Source: Chara braunii (lineage: Eukaryota > Streptophyta > Charophyceae > Charales > Characeae). From it: a stretch of DNA of 23,097 bases. A model generated the notes under the pieces. The model did not search any database, was not told the origin of the DNA, and saw only the letters and a list, made by a program, of their open reading frames with translations. The stretch's first letter is position 1. Every line of letters starts with the position of its first letter. Positions 1 to 10,300 of this stretch are shown piece after piece. A program made the translations under genes and the position numbers. The stretch lies in NCBI GenBank assembly GCA_003427395.1, contig BFEA01000275.1, positions 510,788 through 533,884 on the forward strand, given 5' to 3'.

Positions 1-85
<85 letters not shown>
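1..85. repeat. (GA)n microsatellite at the window edge
   Basis: An uninterrupted GA dinucleotide run starts at base 1 and stops at 85. Because it touches the window end, its true length is unknown. It probably marks an assembly break in a simple repeat. Confidence 0.97.
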
Positions 86-87
<2 letters not shown>

Positions 88-559
88 AGGCAGCATGAGG
101 TTGGGTTTTCCACTACGAAGTGTGCAACGAAAGGAAGGTGGTACCAGCCGAAAGGGCAGTGATATACATGCCAAGCAACAAAAATTGATCAGAGAATCAC
201 CAAACGACACATTGGGGTACTTCAACGTAACGCTCCTGCCTGACATGAGCAATGCAGGCCTTCCATCTAGCGTCCAAAATGAGAATCAACTGGCACAAGA
301 CGACGCAGTTGTGGCTGTTGTACACTCAGCGCAATCAACCCAGATGAGTTCGCATGGCAATGATGGCAGGACAGACGGGCTCTGCTGCGTTTCCTGGACA
401 TTGAACTGACAGAATATAGCCTGCACCAAACAATGGCCCCAGAGATTTTGGCCGAGACGATAGCCAAATCACACGCCTGGTCTACCATTTGCACCTCCAT
501 ATTTGGGACCACCACTCATACAGTCATACTGATATTCACTATGCTATGGTATGTTGCAA
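86..559. other. Gene-less flank, possibly 5' part of the LINE remnant
   Basis: The DNA between the (GA)n run and the recognisable LINE pieces has only short open frames without domain signatures. It may be more of the same decayed element, since no boundary is visible at 560. I see no other structure. Confidence 0.4.
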
Positions 560-2038
560 ACAAAGGAAGACTATGAAGAAGGGCGACGGCATACACTTGC
601 GGACAGCAACAGCATATACTTGCGGACATCAACAGCATATACTTGCCGACAGGCAACCCTGTAAAGCAGAACTTCATCGCCAAAGTTGCATGGAGTTACA
701 TGATCCAGCCCCCAAAGGCAGGGGGGGACTGGGAATCCTCGACCCAGAGATTCAGACAAAAAGCACTGCAGACTAAATTGGGTGTTATGTTTCCTTGTTC
801 CTCCCCTGGTTTTCCGGTTCTCTTCAGACGCATTGTCTACACCAAATTCTGGGTCCTCTGCCGGAAGCAAGCACCCCACCGACAGTAATGTGCCCTGGAC
901 CTTGGACGTCACTGGCTCTGCAGAGAATTAGACGCTCTGCTTCCCTGACAACACGAAGGGACTATTCTGGGATCATGTCCAAGTCCTGGGCGCAAAGAAG
1001 GCAAACAACAGCAGCCTCGACACTGGGTGAGCAACAGCGATTATTTCCAAGTTCTGAGGATGCATCTGCTGCAGACCTGGCCGGATATTTTTCCCGCTAA
1101 GTCAAACAGCTTTTGACCAGGCAGGAGGTGCTCAGGCAACCTCTGTTCTGCAACCAGTGGATACGGGGCAGAAGCCAAAAGCCTCTTGGACATTGACTGC
1201 CTCGGACGGCAGATGGACCACGTGGGTAGAGAGAGGGGCCTGACAGGTAAAGCATGCCTTGCCCAAGGAACAGAGGTGGTGGAAGACTCACACGGAACTG
1301 CAAAGACCAGCTCAAAGGGTGCCAAAACTTGCAGCACAACTTGAACAACCTCCTCTTGTCCATCCCCGACTCGTGGACCATAGTGCTCGCAAGCGAAACC
1401 ACTTGGGCAGCCACAGAATGGGCAACCTGGGTTTGCGAAGACCTCTCAACACGGTGGCCCTGTCCTTTGTTCGGATGGTAGGCCGGGGGCGGAGTGGGGA
1501 TTGGTGGACATACACAACATACACGACATACATGACACACGCAAGACGTAGGGGAGTCTGGACTACCCGCCCAAGATACCCTGGGGCGTGATCCTCGCGA
1601 TCCGCAACACCATCAGAAGCATGCAATGGCTAATAACTTACCAAGCTCTTCTGGTCAACGAGTGGTCGAGCAGAGCAAGCGCAGGGCACAGGCTAACAGG
1701 TAGGCCTTCAACGACCTCTGCGTGATCTGCGACAACGGAGTAGTGGAAGACATAACCCACTGCATGCTGCTCTGCCTGAAAGCGCAACAGCTCTGGCACC
1801 ACGCCAGAGAGCTCTGTCACGAAGCTGTTGGCAGGGAAAAGATGCCCTCACCCTGCTCTCATGCCTCTTCTTAGAGCCAAAGGGCCCGAAAAAGCGGGCA
1901 CAGAAGTTCTGAAGGAGGTTTCGGCCGGCAACGCTCTGGGTGGTCTGGAAAAGAAGATGCAAAGAGAACATTGACGCACAAAAGGTGACGATGGAGAAGG
2001 GTTGGGAGGAATTCAAGCAAACATTGGACACAGAATAG
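560..2038 (+). pseudogene. Decayed non-LTR retrotransposon (LINE): RT C-terminus and zinc-binding region
   Basis: Conceptual translation of the plus strand shows pieces of a LINE ORF2 in changing frames. Around 676-780 there is a Trp-rich stretch followed by a Pro-Lys-x-Gly-Gly / Leu-Gly-Ile-x-Asp pattern. This is typical of the end of the LINE reverse transcriptase, and it is interrupted by a frameshift at the G run at 720-726. Around 1705-1830 a Cys-x2-Cys ... His-x4-Cys arrangement followed by Leu-Trp matches the zf-RVT zinc-binding region found after RT in plant-type LINEs. Around 1933-2038 a Trp-x-x-Trp-Lys-Arg-Arg stretch resembles the usual LINE C-terminal end and closes at a TAG. Several stops and frame changes separate the pieces, so the element is dead. 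I could not recognise an endonuclease, a poly-A tail or target-site duplications. The 5' limit is uncertain and may reach back to about 95. Confidence 0.6.
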
Positions 2039-2584
2039 GACTCCCTGGGAAACGGTACACTGGGAAGGCCCGCTCCAAGGCCACGGGGACAGAGGTAACA
2101 GGGGTTACCATAGCATCAGAATGAAGGTCTCGATCCAAGTACGTCAACCAGGCCAAACTTAGGCAGTGGTGAGGGGTGGTATATCTCTTCCCAGAAGGGA
2201 AGTAATCAATACCGTCCAGTCGGGCCTCTCAATGGTGATGGGGAGCCGCGTATGCATGCAACTGTTGTAGCCCCTTGACTTGCCGGTGGTATAGGAACTG
2301 CACCAACACCCCCAAGAGCATGGAAAAGGAGCCAGAGCCGTACGGGTCTGTTTTTCCAATCGAAAAAAGAAGAAGAAATAACAACATAATGCACTACTGG
2401 AGAGTGGATATCACATCACCCCAGTGAACGTCAAACTACAGAGTTCGTTCAACTCACAGCTGTCTGGACTTTGTCTTCATACTCCTCAACACTTTCATGC
2501 TCTACGAACTGCGCTAGGCCACCAGTCCCAAAAATTTTCGAACTTCTTTTTTTTAATTCGTCCATCTGAAACACCAAAATGTAA
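2039..2584. other. Intergenic DNA, no gene seen
   Basis: No frame here shows a recognisable domain, splice-flanked exon or RNA gene. The first 300 bases may be 3' sequence of the LINE remnant, but no poly-A tail or target-site duplication marks its end. Confidence 0.5.
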
Positions 2585-2980
2585 GATTTTATTCATGCAA
2601 AGGAACTTCATTCGAAGAACACGTTAAACAAGCAAATGGCAGACAATGATGCCAACTGCCACACTTGCTAAACAAATCTCGATAGCACATGCTTTCTCCC
2701 TCCAGTAGCCATGACAATACAGCATTTCACAGCAGTTGCAGGAATTTGCAAAATTCACCCACCCCAAATATGAAAATCCAGAAGCGACAAACAGTGAGGG
2801 AACGTACGATTTTATTCATGCAAAGGAACGTCCTTCAAAGAAAGACGTAAACCAAGCAAGTCGCAGATGATGATGCCAAACTGGCACACTTGCTAAAAAA
2901 AACTTCGATAAACGAACTTTGATCGCACATGCTTTCTCTCCGTGATAACCGTGACAGTACAGCATTTCACCGCAGTTGCA
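2585..2980 (+). repeat. Diverged direct duplication of about 160-170 bp
   Basis: Copy 1 (2585-2740) and copy 2 (2808-2980) both begin with the same 20-base stretch around a TTTATTCATGCAAAGGAAC core. Both continue through matching blocks (the GATGATGCCAA-like block, CACACTTGCTAAA, GCACATGCTTTCTC) and end in CAGCATTTCAC plus GCAGTTGCA. Small insertions and substitutions show it is old. Confidence 0.85.
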
Positions 2981-3088
2981 CCCACAAGCAGCATGAACCT
3001 GGTCAGCATTTCACCGCAGTTGCAACCACAGGCAGCATGCACCTGGTCACTCCCTCGCAGTTGAAACTACAGGACGCATGTACTTGGT
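2961..3088 (+). repeat. 44-bp minisatellite, 2 full copies plus a decayed third
   Basis: Units at 2961-3004 and 3005-3048 share AGCATTTCACCGCAGTTGCA and end in ACCTGGTC. A degenerate third copy (CGCAGTTG, GCATG, CTTGGT) spans about 3055-3088. The array starts inside the end of the larger duplication at 2585-2980. Confidence 0.85.
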
Positions 3089-3447
3089 AATCACTCCCCA
3101 CCCGGGACAAGAAGTCCATCAAATAAAAACAACAAGCAAAGCCTGACTATCAAACAGGAACATCCCTCAGCTGTTGCTAAAATATATATTTAAAAAAAAA
3201 AAAAAAAACGATATAGAAAAGGATCCACTTGCAACAACTGAGGCATGGAATTCAGCAGGTAGGCTGAATTTGGTGAGCACTTACACATTAAAGAAAACTC
3301 GTACTGTTTTACCCCTGTTTGATAAAACCTCCATAGACGCCAGTCGTATCAACCAACCTCATGGAACAATACAGATCCGCCAGTCGTACTGCATTCACCC
3401 AGTTCTCAGGACCTCCTCACAGGCCACAGCAGAGAATATGAATCAGA

Positions 3448-3563
3448 CCTTTCTCAAGCCCATGCAAAGTCGATTACACATTCATTTCTATTCTGGACAT
3501 CTTGCCAGGCCTTTCTCAAGCCCACGCAAAGTCAATGACACATTCATTTCTCTTCTGGACATC
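3448..3563 (+). repeat. 54-bp direct duplication
   Basis: Copies at 3448-3501 and 3510-3563 start with CCTTTCTCAAGCCCA and end with TTCTGGACATC. They differ at only a few positions and are separated by 8 bases. No coding role is apparent. Confidence 0.9.
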
Positions 3564-3791
3564 GCATGAATCCAAAATTCGTCAAGGCAGACATCAGAAA
3601 GAGCTGCCGAAATAAAGAGGCAGCAAGAAAGACTGCTGCTAAAACCAAGAGGCAGCCGGATACCGCTGCCAAAATCTGGACTCGTCGTCATCCCAGACAA
3701 CGGACGTTCTTTGCTGCACACGCTAAGGAACTCTTTTTAACTATGCAAGAACAGCGAGCATTATTCCTTATTTATTGTTCCACTACCAGTG

Positions 3792-3812
3792 ACACACACA
3801 CACACACACACG

Positions 3813-3886
<74 letters not shown>

Positions 3887-3887
3887 N

Positions 3888-3954
<67 letters not shown>
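3792..3954. repeat. Compound (CA)n(GA)n microsatellite with one unresolved base
   Basis: A CA run (3792-3828, with one CG interruption) passes directly into a GA run (3829-3954). A single N stands at 3887 inside the GA run. It may be an ambiguous base or a collapsed gap, so the array length may be unreliable. Confidence 0.97.
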
Positions 3955-3957
<3 letters not shown>

Positions 3958-4848
3958 AGTTGCGTAAACACTCGCCGTGGTTTCTGATCTGACTACAGGA
4001 AAATCGAAGTCGAAACAAGGCTGTCAAATCCCACTTCTGTAGATTACCACAGAACTGAAGTAGCGACAAGATCCCAGGGACAGAACCACAACTTCAACTG
4101 CTTCTCTGCTGATCGAGTAGGGCGACAAGAACACACTGACAAAGAACTACTGAATGCAGCAGTCTCTACACATCAGCATGCCACTAGAGAAACAATTTTC
4201 TCTCCCGGACTCTGAAGAGGACCGAAAACAAAGCGGCATACAGGAAGTACAACAGGTGTACCCAGACAACTGCCTGCTTCGATCATACACACTCTGAGAG
4301 GACAGTAGCCAAAATATTCAAAACAAATAATGCAGGCATTTACCATTCAACAAATCGCTTCCACAAAAAAAATCGCAGCGAGTAAACTTCTACCTAAAAC
4401 AGCTCACATCAGGACGCTGGCTCTGTCCCCACATAGCAAACCAACACCGGGCGGCAGTAGCTCGTCACAACTGCTGGATAACATTTTCCCGCCACGATGG
4501 ATACCGTATCATCAATACGATGAGCGATAAGCGCGTACAACTTTTGGCCGCGACGAGCTCCTACTACCCACCTGATACGGCAGAAACGAAACGAGACTTT
4601 TTCACCAGCGCTGGGCGAAAACTGTCCACAAAAAAAAAATTAAAAAAAATTGAGATCCTTGAAGAAACTCTCCAGTCCCGTAGCAATTCCAAATCAAGTG
4701 GTCTCACAACCCACCTAATTCTGCTGCCTTCTGACTGGGTGCCATGGCAGACCGATCGAGCCATCCGATCCCCTCCCCAGAGATCGCATCAAGGGCACGA
4801 TTCACTCACTTCACAATTGTGCACATAAGAGCGCCTGGTCTTCCACTT
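3955..4848. other. Region 3' of METH, no coding feature seen
   Basis: This stretch lies downstream of the METH stop on the minus strand. It should contain the remainder of the 3' UTR and the terminator region. I see no AATAAA on the minus strand close to the stop and no recognisable protein or RNA gene. If the splice donor at 4850 is used, part of this is a 3' UTR intron. Confidence 0.45.
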
Positions 4849-4851
4849 ACC
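4849..4851 (-). other. Candidate 3' UTR splice donor just after the METH stop
   Basis: On the minus strand, 18 bases after the TGA, the sequence reads CAGCTG followed by GTAAGTGG. This matches the 5' splice-site consensus almost perfectly, with GT at 4850-4849. It would start an intron in the 3' UTR. Such a short distance from the stop would not be expected to trigger exon-junction-dependent nonsense-mediated decay. The acceptor was not located. Confidence 0.4.
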
Positions 4852-4868
4852 AGCTGCAATACGCGCCA

Positions 4869-7337
4869 TCACGGCTCATAGCTCAACATTGGCCCAAGCC
4901 ATTTCTCGGTGTCCGTCAGAGGCATACCTTTCCTCCCCGCATAGTCCTTCACCTGATCAGGGGTTATCTTCCCAACAGCGAAGTACTGACTGTGAGGACT
5001 TGCAAAGAACAAGCCTGACACAGATGCTGCAGGCAACATGGCCATGGTCTCGGTGAGCTGGACACCAGTCAGCTCTTCAACATCCATGAGGTCCCACATG
5101 GTCTTCTTTTCTGTGTGATCAGGCTGTGAAGGATATCCCGGAGCGGGCCGGATGCCCTGGTACTTTACCTTCAGCAAGTCGTCGACGGAAAGCGACTCCT
5201 CCTTGCTGTAACCCCAGTACTCTTTTCTGACTTCTAAATGAAGCACCTCTGCGGCCGCTTCCGCCAGTCTGTCAGCAAGAGCCTCTGCCATGATATAGCT
5301 GTAATCGTCGTGCTTCTCTTTGAACTCAGCTGTCATCTTCTCCAACCCGAAACCGGAAGACACAACGAACATGCCGATGTAGTCCACAATTCCTGTCGAC
5401 TTCGGTGCTACAAAATCGGACAGCGCAATGTAAGGGCCATTAGTTTCCTGCTCTGCCTGCTGCCGAAGGGTGTGGAACACCGCACGCACCTCTGTGCACG
5501 TCTCATCCGCGTACGTTTCAATGTCATCCTCTACCGAATTCGCCGGGTACATCCCGATGATGGCACGCGTCTGCAGCCTCTTATTTTTGACAATATCGTC
5601 AAGCATCAGGAGCGCTTCCTCATGCAGCTTCCTTGCCTCTGCACCCACAGTCTCATCATTGAATATCTTCGGATACCCTCTGTTAGGGTACCGGCCCCTG
5701 AGCTGCCATACTTGGAAGAAAGGGTTCCAATCAATTGCATCCACAAGCTTTTCAAGCGGGTAGTCGCTGAAAACCTTTGTTCCCAAGAACTTCGGTCGAA
5801 TAGGTGCTGAGATGGGGTCTTTCCAGTCAACCTTGAGCTTCAACCGTCTCGCTTTCTCGAGAGGGATATACTTCCTATCCTCCAGACCGGCATAATGTTC
5901 TTCCCGCAGCTCTGCATAGGTCTCCTTGATGTCCTGGACGAAGTCCTCTCTCACAGTCTCGTCAATCAATGCCGAGACGACAGGAACACTGCGAGATGCA
6001 TCCAGGACGTGAACGACGGGTCCACTGTACTGGGGGGCTATCTTCACAGCCGTGTGCATCCTACTTGTTGTGGCGCCTCCAATCAAGAGGGGGATCTTGA
6101 AGCCTTCGCGCTCCATTTCCTTAGCGACAGTCACCATTTCATCCAGGGATGGAGTGATCAGCCCAGAAAGTCCAACGACGTCCGCATGGTGTTCCCGACA
6201 AGCCTGAAGGATAGTGGCACACGGTGTCATCACCCCAAGATCCACCACCCTGTAATTGTTGCACCCCAACACCACCGCAACAATGTTCTTGCCAATATCG
6301 TGTACATCACCCTTCACAGTGGCAATCACAACAACACCTGCATTGGAATCTTCGGACAACTCCGGGTTCAATTTCCTCGCCTCCTCCTTCTCCTTCTCCA
6401 TGTAGGGGATCAGGTGCGCAACCGCCTTTTTCATGACACGGGCGCTTTTGATCACCTGCGGGAGGAACATCTTCCCTGCACCAAACAGATCTCCCACAAC
6501 ATTCATCCCAGCCATTAGAGGGCCCTCGATGATGTGCAGGGGTCTCTGGTACTGCCCACATACCCTTGCTTCCTCCGCATCATCAACCACGTGCTGATCG
6601 ATGCCCTTCACCAACGCATGCTCCAACCTTTTCTCCACTGGCAATTGCCTCCAGGCATTCTGCTGGCCAGGATCCTTGGGGCCACTTCCCTTGGGATCAA
6701 TCTTCTGGGCAAGCTCCAGCATCCTCTCCGTGGAATCGGGTCGCCTGTTCAGGATGCAATCTTCGACATGTTCAAGCAAGACCTTGTCAATATCGTCATA
6801 AATATCAATCTGGCCCGCATTAACGATACCCATGTCCATTCCTGCCTTGATGGCATGATAAAGGAAGGCCGAATGGAACGCCCTACGAACAGGCTCGTTC
6901 CCACGGAAAGAGAAGGATATGTTGGAGACTCCGCCGCTAATCTTCGCCCCTGGGCAGAGTTTTTTTATCTTCCTCGTGGCTTCAATGAAGTCCACAGCAT
7001 AGTTATTATGCTCCTCCAGTCCAGTCGCGATCGTCAGAATATTGGGATCAAAGATAATATCCTCAGGATTCATCCCAACGTCATCTACCAGAATCTTGAA
7101 GGCTCGTGTGCAAATCCTAACCTTGTCGTACTCTGTTGCCGCTTGACCCTCCTCGTCAAACGCCATCACCACAACGGCTGCACCGTGCCTCTTCACAATA
7201 TTAGCATGGTGTTTGAATACTTCTTCACCCTCCTTCAGCGATATCGAGTTCACAATGCATTTCCCCTGACTACACTTCAGTCCTGCCTCCACAACGTGGA
7301 ATTTAGAAGAGTCTATCATGAACGGCACCCGGGCAAC
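4869..7337 (-). CDS. METH: METH last exon: folate, cobalamin and AdoMet/reactivation domains
   Basis: One 822-codon exon follows an acceptor at 7338 (GGTGTGCAG). It starts at [10 protein letters not shown] and ends Leu-Ser-Tyr-Glu-Pro, then TGA. It holds the rest of the folate barrel (Asp-Pro-Asn; Gly-Gly-Val-Ser-Asn), the helical cap (Met-Asn-Val-Val-Gly-Asp-Leu-Phe), and the Asp-x-His-x-x-Gly cobalamin motif. In that motif His1052 is the axial ligand, with Asp1050 and Ser1103 (E. coli His759, Asp757, Ser810). The reactivation domain has Asp1242 in Ile-Asp-Trp and Arg-Pro-Ala-Pro-Gly-Tyr at 1436-1441. Its Tyr-Pro-Asn-Arg-Gly-Tyr-Pro-Lys segment is of the longer type seen in human MTR rather than the shorter E. 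coli type. No frameshift or missing key residue is visible. Confidence 0.98.
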   Translation of the reverse strand, partial: VARVPFMIDSSKFHVVEAGLKCSQGKCIVNSISLKEGEEVFKHHANIVKRHGAAVVVMAFDEEGQAATEYDKVRICTRAFKILVDDVGMNPEDIIFDPNILTIATGLEEHNNYAVDFIEATRKIKKLCPGAKISGGVSNISFSFRGNEPVRRAFHSAFLYHAIKAGMDMGIVNAGQIDIYDDIDKVLLEHVEDCILNRRPDSTERMLELAQKIDPKGSGPKDPGQQNAWRQLPVEKRLEHALVKGIDQHVVDDAEEARVCGQYQRPLHIIEGPLMAGMNVVGDLFGAGKMFLPQVIKSARVMKKAVAHLIPYMEKEKEEARKLNPELSEDSNAGVVVIATVKGDVHDIGKNIVAVVLGCNNYRVVDLGVMTPCATILQACREHHADVVGLSGLITPSLDEMVTVAKEMEREGFKIPLLIGGATTSRMHTAVKIAPQYSGPVVHVLDASRSVPVVSALIDETVREDFVQDIKETYAELREEHYAGLEDRKYIPLEKARRLKLKVDWKDPISAPIRPKFLGTKVFSDYPLEKLVDAIDWNPFFQVWQLRGRYPNRGYPKIFNDETVGAEARKLHEEALLMLDDIVKNKRLQTRAIIGMYPANSVEDDIETYADETCTEVRAVFHTLRQQAEQETNGPYIALSDFVAPKSTGIVDYIGMFVVSSGFGLEKMTAEFKEKHDDYSYIMAEALADRLAEAAAEVLHLEVRKEYWGYSKEESLSVDDLLKVKYQGIRPAPGYPSQPDHTEKKTMWDLMDVEELTGVQLTETMAMLPAASVSGLFFASPHSQYFAVGKITPDQVKDYAGRKGMPLTDTEKWLGPMLSYEP

Positions 7338-10300
7338 CTGCACACCAAGAAAGAAAAACAAGAACAAACCAAACAGACGATTCAGAACACTTCTTGTCAC
7401 TTGGTATTCTGTTGACATGGCTACCATTTCATACAGAGTTCGACAATACTTAAACAAATTCAAATAGCTTCCGTACTGTGGCTGAAATCAAACAGCCACG
7501 CCATTTCTTCTGGTGTGCTGAGAGGAGACATCCAGAACAAGTCAGAGGACGGCAGAACAAACCAGAGGCAGAAACAAAAAGAAATCCGTACGACCGCTCG
7601 AATGACAACCACAGTCGGTACAAACCGCAAGGTAGAGCAGACCCCGAAACATTCGTTCATTTCAGACAGTTTAGAAGGGGAAAACTCCCCCCGTCTGACA
7701 TGAACGGCAAATTATTTCCAGTTTCCCCACCAGAGGGCACCATGATGTGCAGACACCAACGACACTAATTGAGGGACAGAGATATAGACGCACACAGTCA
7801 TGCTACCACTGACGTGCAGGGTTCAATTGACAGTGGCAAAAACCAATCAGAAAGGAGATGACAGTTGCAAAAACCAATCAGAAAGGGGATGAAGCAGCTC
7901 ACCTCTGGTTCAGAAACAAGAAGGTTAACAAACCGTGTCATCGCCGCCACTGAATCCAACAGCCCCTCGTCCATGTTGATGTCAATGACCTGAGCACCAG
8001 CGTCAACCTGCTTTACAGCAATGGAAAGCCCCTTGTCGTAATCCCCTGCCATGATTGCCTTCTTGAAGATAATCGACCCCGCAACATTGCACCTTTCGCC
8101 CAAGTTTATGAATGGTATCGTCTCAGGAGTATAAATAAATGGTTCAAGGCCACTGATCCGCAACAAGTTCCTAACCTTTGGAATGGGACGGGGCTTGCAG
8201 TCTTTGGCCTGGACAAAGAACACACGAGGATTGGAAACAATCAGCACCTTCCAATGATAGCAAAAACGATCAGGGACCATTTTCTGACGAGTAAAGCAGA
8301 ATGCACACACCCAAGAAAATGGATATTATCGAATATGCCATATAATAGTAGCCGCCATAAACATCCTAACGTATGAAACACACTTCATAATAATACACAT
8401 CATATGCTCCCCTGCGAGAACGCCTTCGAGGATAACCAATATGACATCACACTAGCTTGAAAAAAAACAAACATGTACAAGTCAACAAGAAAAAGAAACC
8501 GAAAAGAAAAGTCTTTGCTGTTTCATATCATAATCAACTCACTCGTCCCTCCAGCCTACAGCAACATTCCACTCCTTCGATAAGCGATTCCATCGCCAGT
8601 TGACAAACGACGTATCTTGCCTCAAACTAAACTCAAACATTCACATGCCCAGCAGCTGACATCTTGTGAGGCAAACGGCCCATGTGATGTCACCAAAGGC
8701 CACACACACATCTTGCATCGAACGTAGCACTAAAACCGTTCAGGGACTACAGAACACAGATGAAAACCATCCAACTGCTACTTCACCACAATCGCTTTTA
8801 TACTCGAGACATTCAACGAACGTACGAGGACCAATAAACACATCCCACGCACATCATCGTCCTCTTCTCCTCTTCCCGCCATCCTCTCCTGCCATCAATC
8901 CAACATTAGAAGCAACGGGTTGCCATTTATCACAACATCTGAAACGTCACAATATAATCCCGTAATCGGCACTGTCATAACGAAGCTGAAAAGCTGTATA
9001 TTCTTGTGCTGAGCATGCACCTTACCGTTTACTCATCCAGTTGCATTGCGACAGTGGCAATTCGTGCCGTTTCAGATTCAAAAACTGGCAAGCTCGTCGC
9101 TTTCTCATTGCATGCCGTTGTCATCGTCCTTTTTTGCCAAACGGAGCAGATGGGATGGACTTCATAGTAAAGCCAGGACCTTACTCCAGGTTAAGTCCTA
9201 CTTCCAATGGAATAATGGAAGCAGTCTCTCTCCCTCAGCGACATAAATCTGACATAAAGAGGACGATTCATCCCAAGCCTGTTCATCAATGACCCTCCCT
9301 ACTCTTCTGAACCTGAAAAACAGGAAGACCTGAACTATGCTCTTGTAACTACATGTGGATTTGCTTCTTGCTCGTGTTCCTTTCCACATTTCACATCATA
9401 ACAGGTCCCGTACGACTTCATAACATGTCAGCATGGCAGTTTTCTTCAGCCTGACAGCCTCGGAGGAGTTTTCAAAAGGAGAGAGAGTTCAGCCCTTCCA
9501 ACAAACCGGTCCTAGAGGAAACAATAGTGTGTGGTGCATGGCAACACATTCAACCACCAGACAAGGAGGACAAGAGTGACACGAAGTTGGCAGAGCTGGA
9601 CACAGCAGCCGCAAGATGGTTTTGCACCCACCAGGCCGGGAAAGGCATCGCCAGATGCTTTACAGACAAAAGGTAAGGAACCGGCAACGCCCATCCAAGT
9701 TGTGTACACAAGGGTCAGAAACACGGGGAGCATTGATGCAACGTGATTTGCATGAAAAGCCACGGAGGGATGTCAAAACATGCTTTACATCGACGGGCAC
9801 GGGAGACGAGCGCGCATGAAAAGCCACGGAGGGATGTCAAAACATGCTTTACATCGACGGGCACGAGAGACGAGCGCGCATGAGGGTCCTCGTATGCTCT
9901 ATACAGAAGAGGAAAAGAATGGCAATGGATCACATTGCTTTACACACAATGGTGGGCAGGAGATGGAGAGTGGGAAGCGCCAGACACTTTGCGCCCATAA
10001 GATGGAACAGGGTGAGCATGGACCGTACATGCAAAGCAGGAGGAGGAAAGTGTCCACACAACAGGAATATGCTTTCGATGCAAGAGGACATGGGGGATAA
10101 AGGACAGCATGAGAGAGACTGAAGATGAGTTACACACATTGGAGGGGGGGGGGGGGGGGGGGGGGGAAGGCCACCCACATACAGTATCTGAAAAGGAGAA
10201 GGAACTGCATGGCCGGGGAAACAATGAAGGACCAAGAGCCTTACAATTTGCGCGACAGCATTGATGTGGTCTGGCGTTGTTCCACAGCATCCACCGACAA

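Larger units (their letters stand above)
8209..10244 (-). other. METH intron, 2.0 kb
   Basis: Phase-0 GT-AG intron between the homocysteine and folate domain exons. It contains a 64-bp tandem duplication (9750-9877) and a poly-G tract (10144-10166), listed separately. I saw no coding exon or RNA gene inside. Confidence 0.9.

Noticed and set aside
3566-4069. Open frames with long Arg-Glu or Ser-Leu runs
   Set aside because: They are read-through of the CA/GA microsatellite, not proteins.
5238-7415. Long plus-strand open frames (190-293 codons) opposite the last METH exon
   Set aside because: They are antisense shadows of a strongly supported METH exon. Their translations show no domain, and the openness follows from codon bias on the minus strand.
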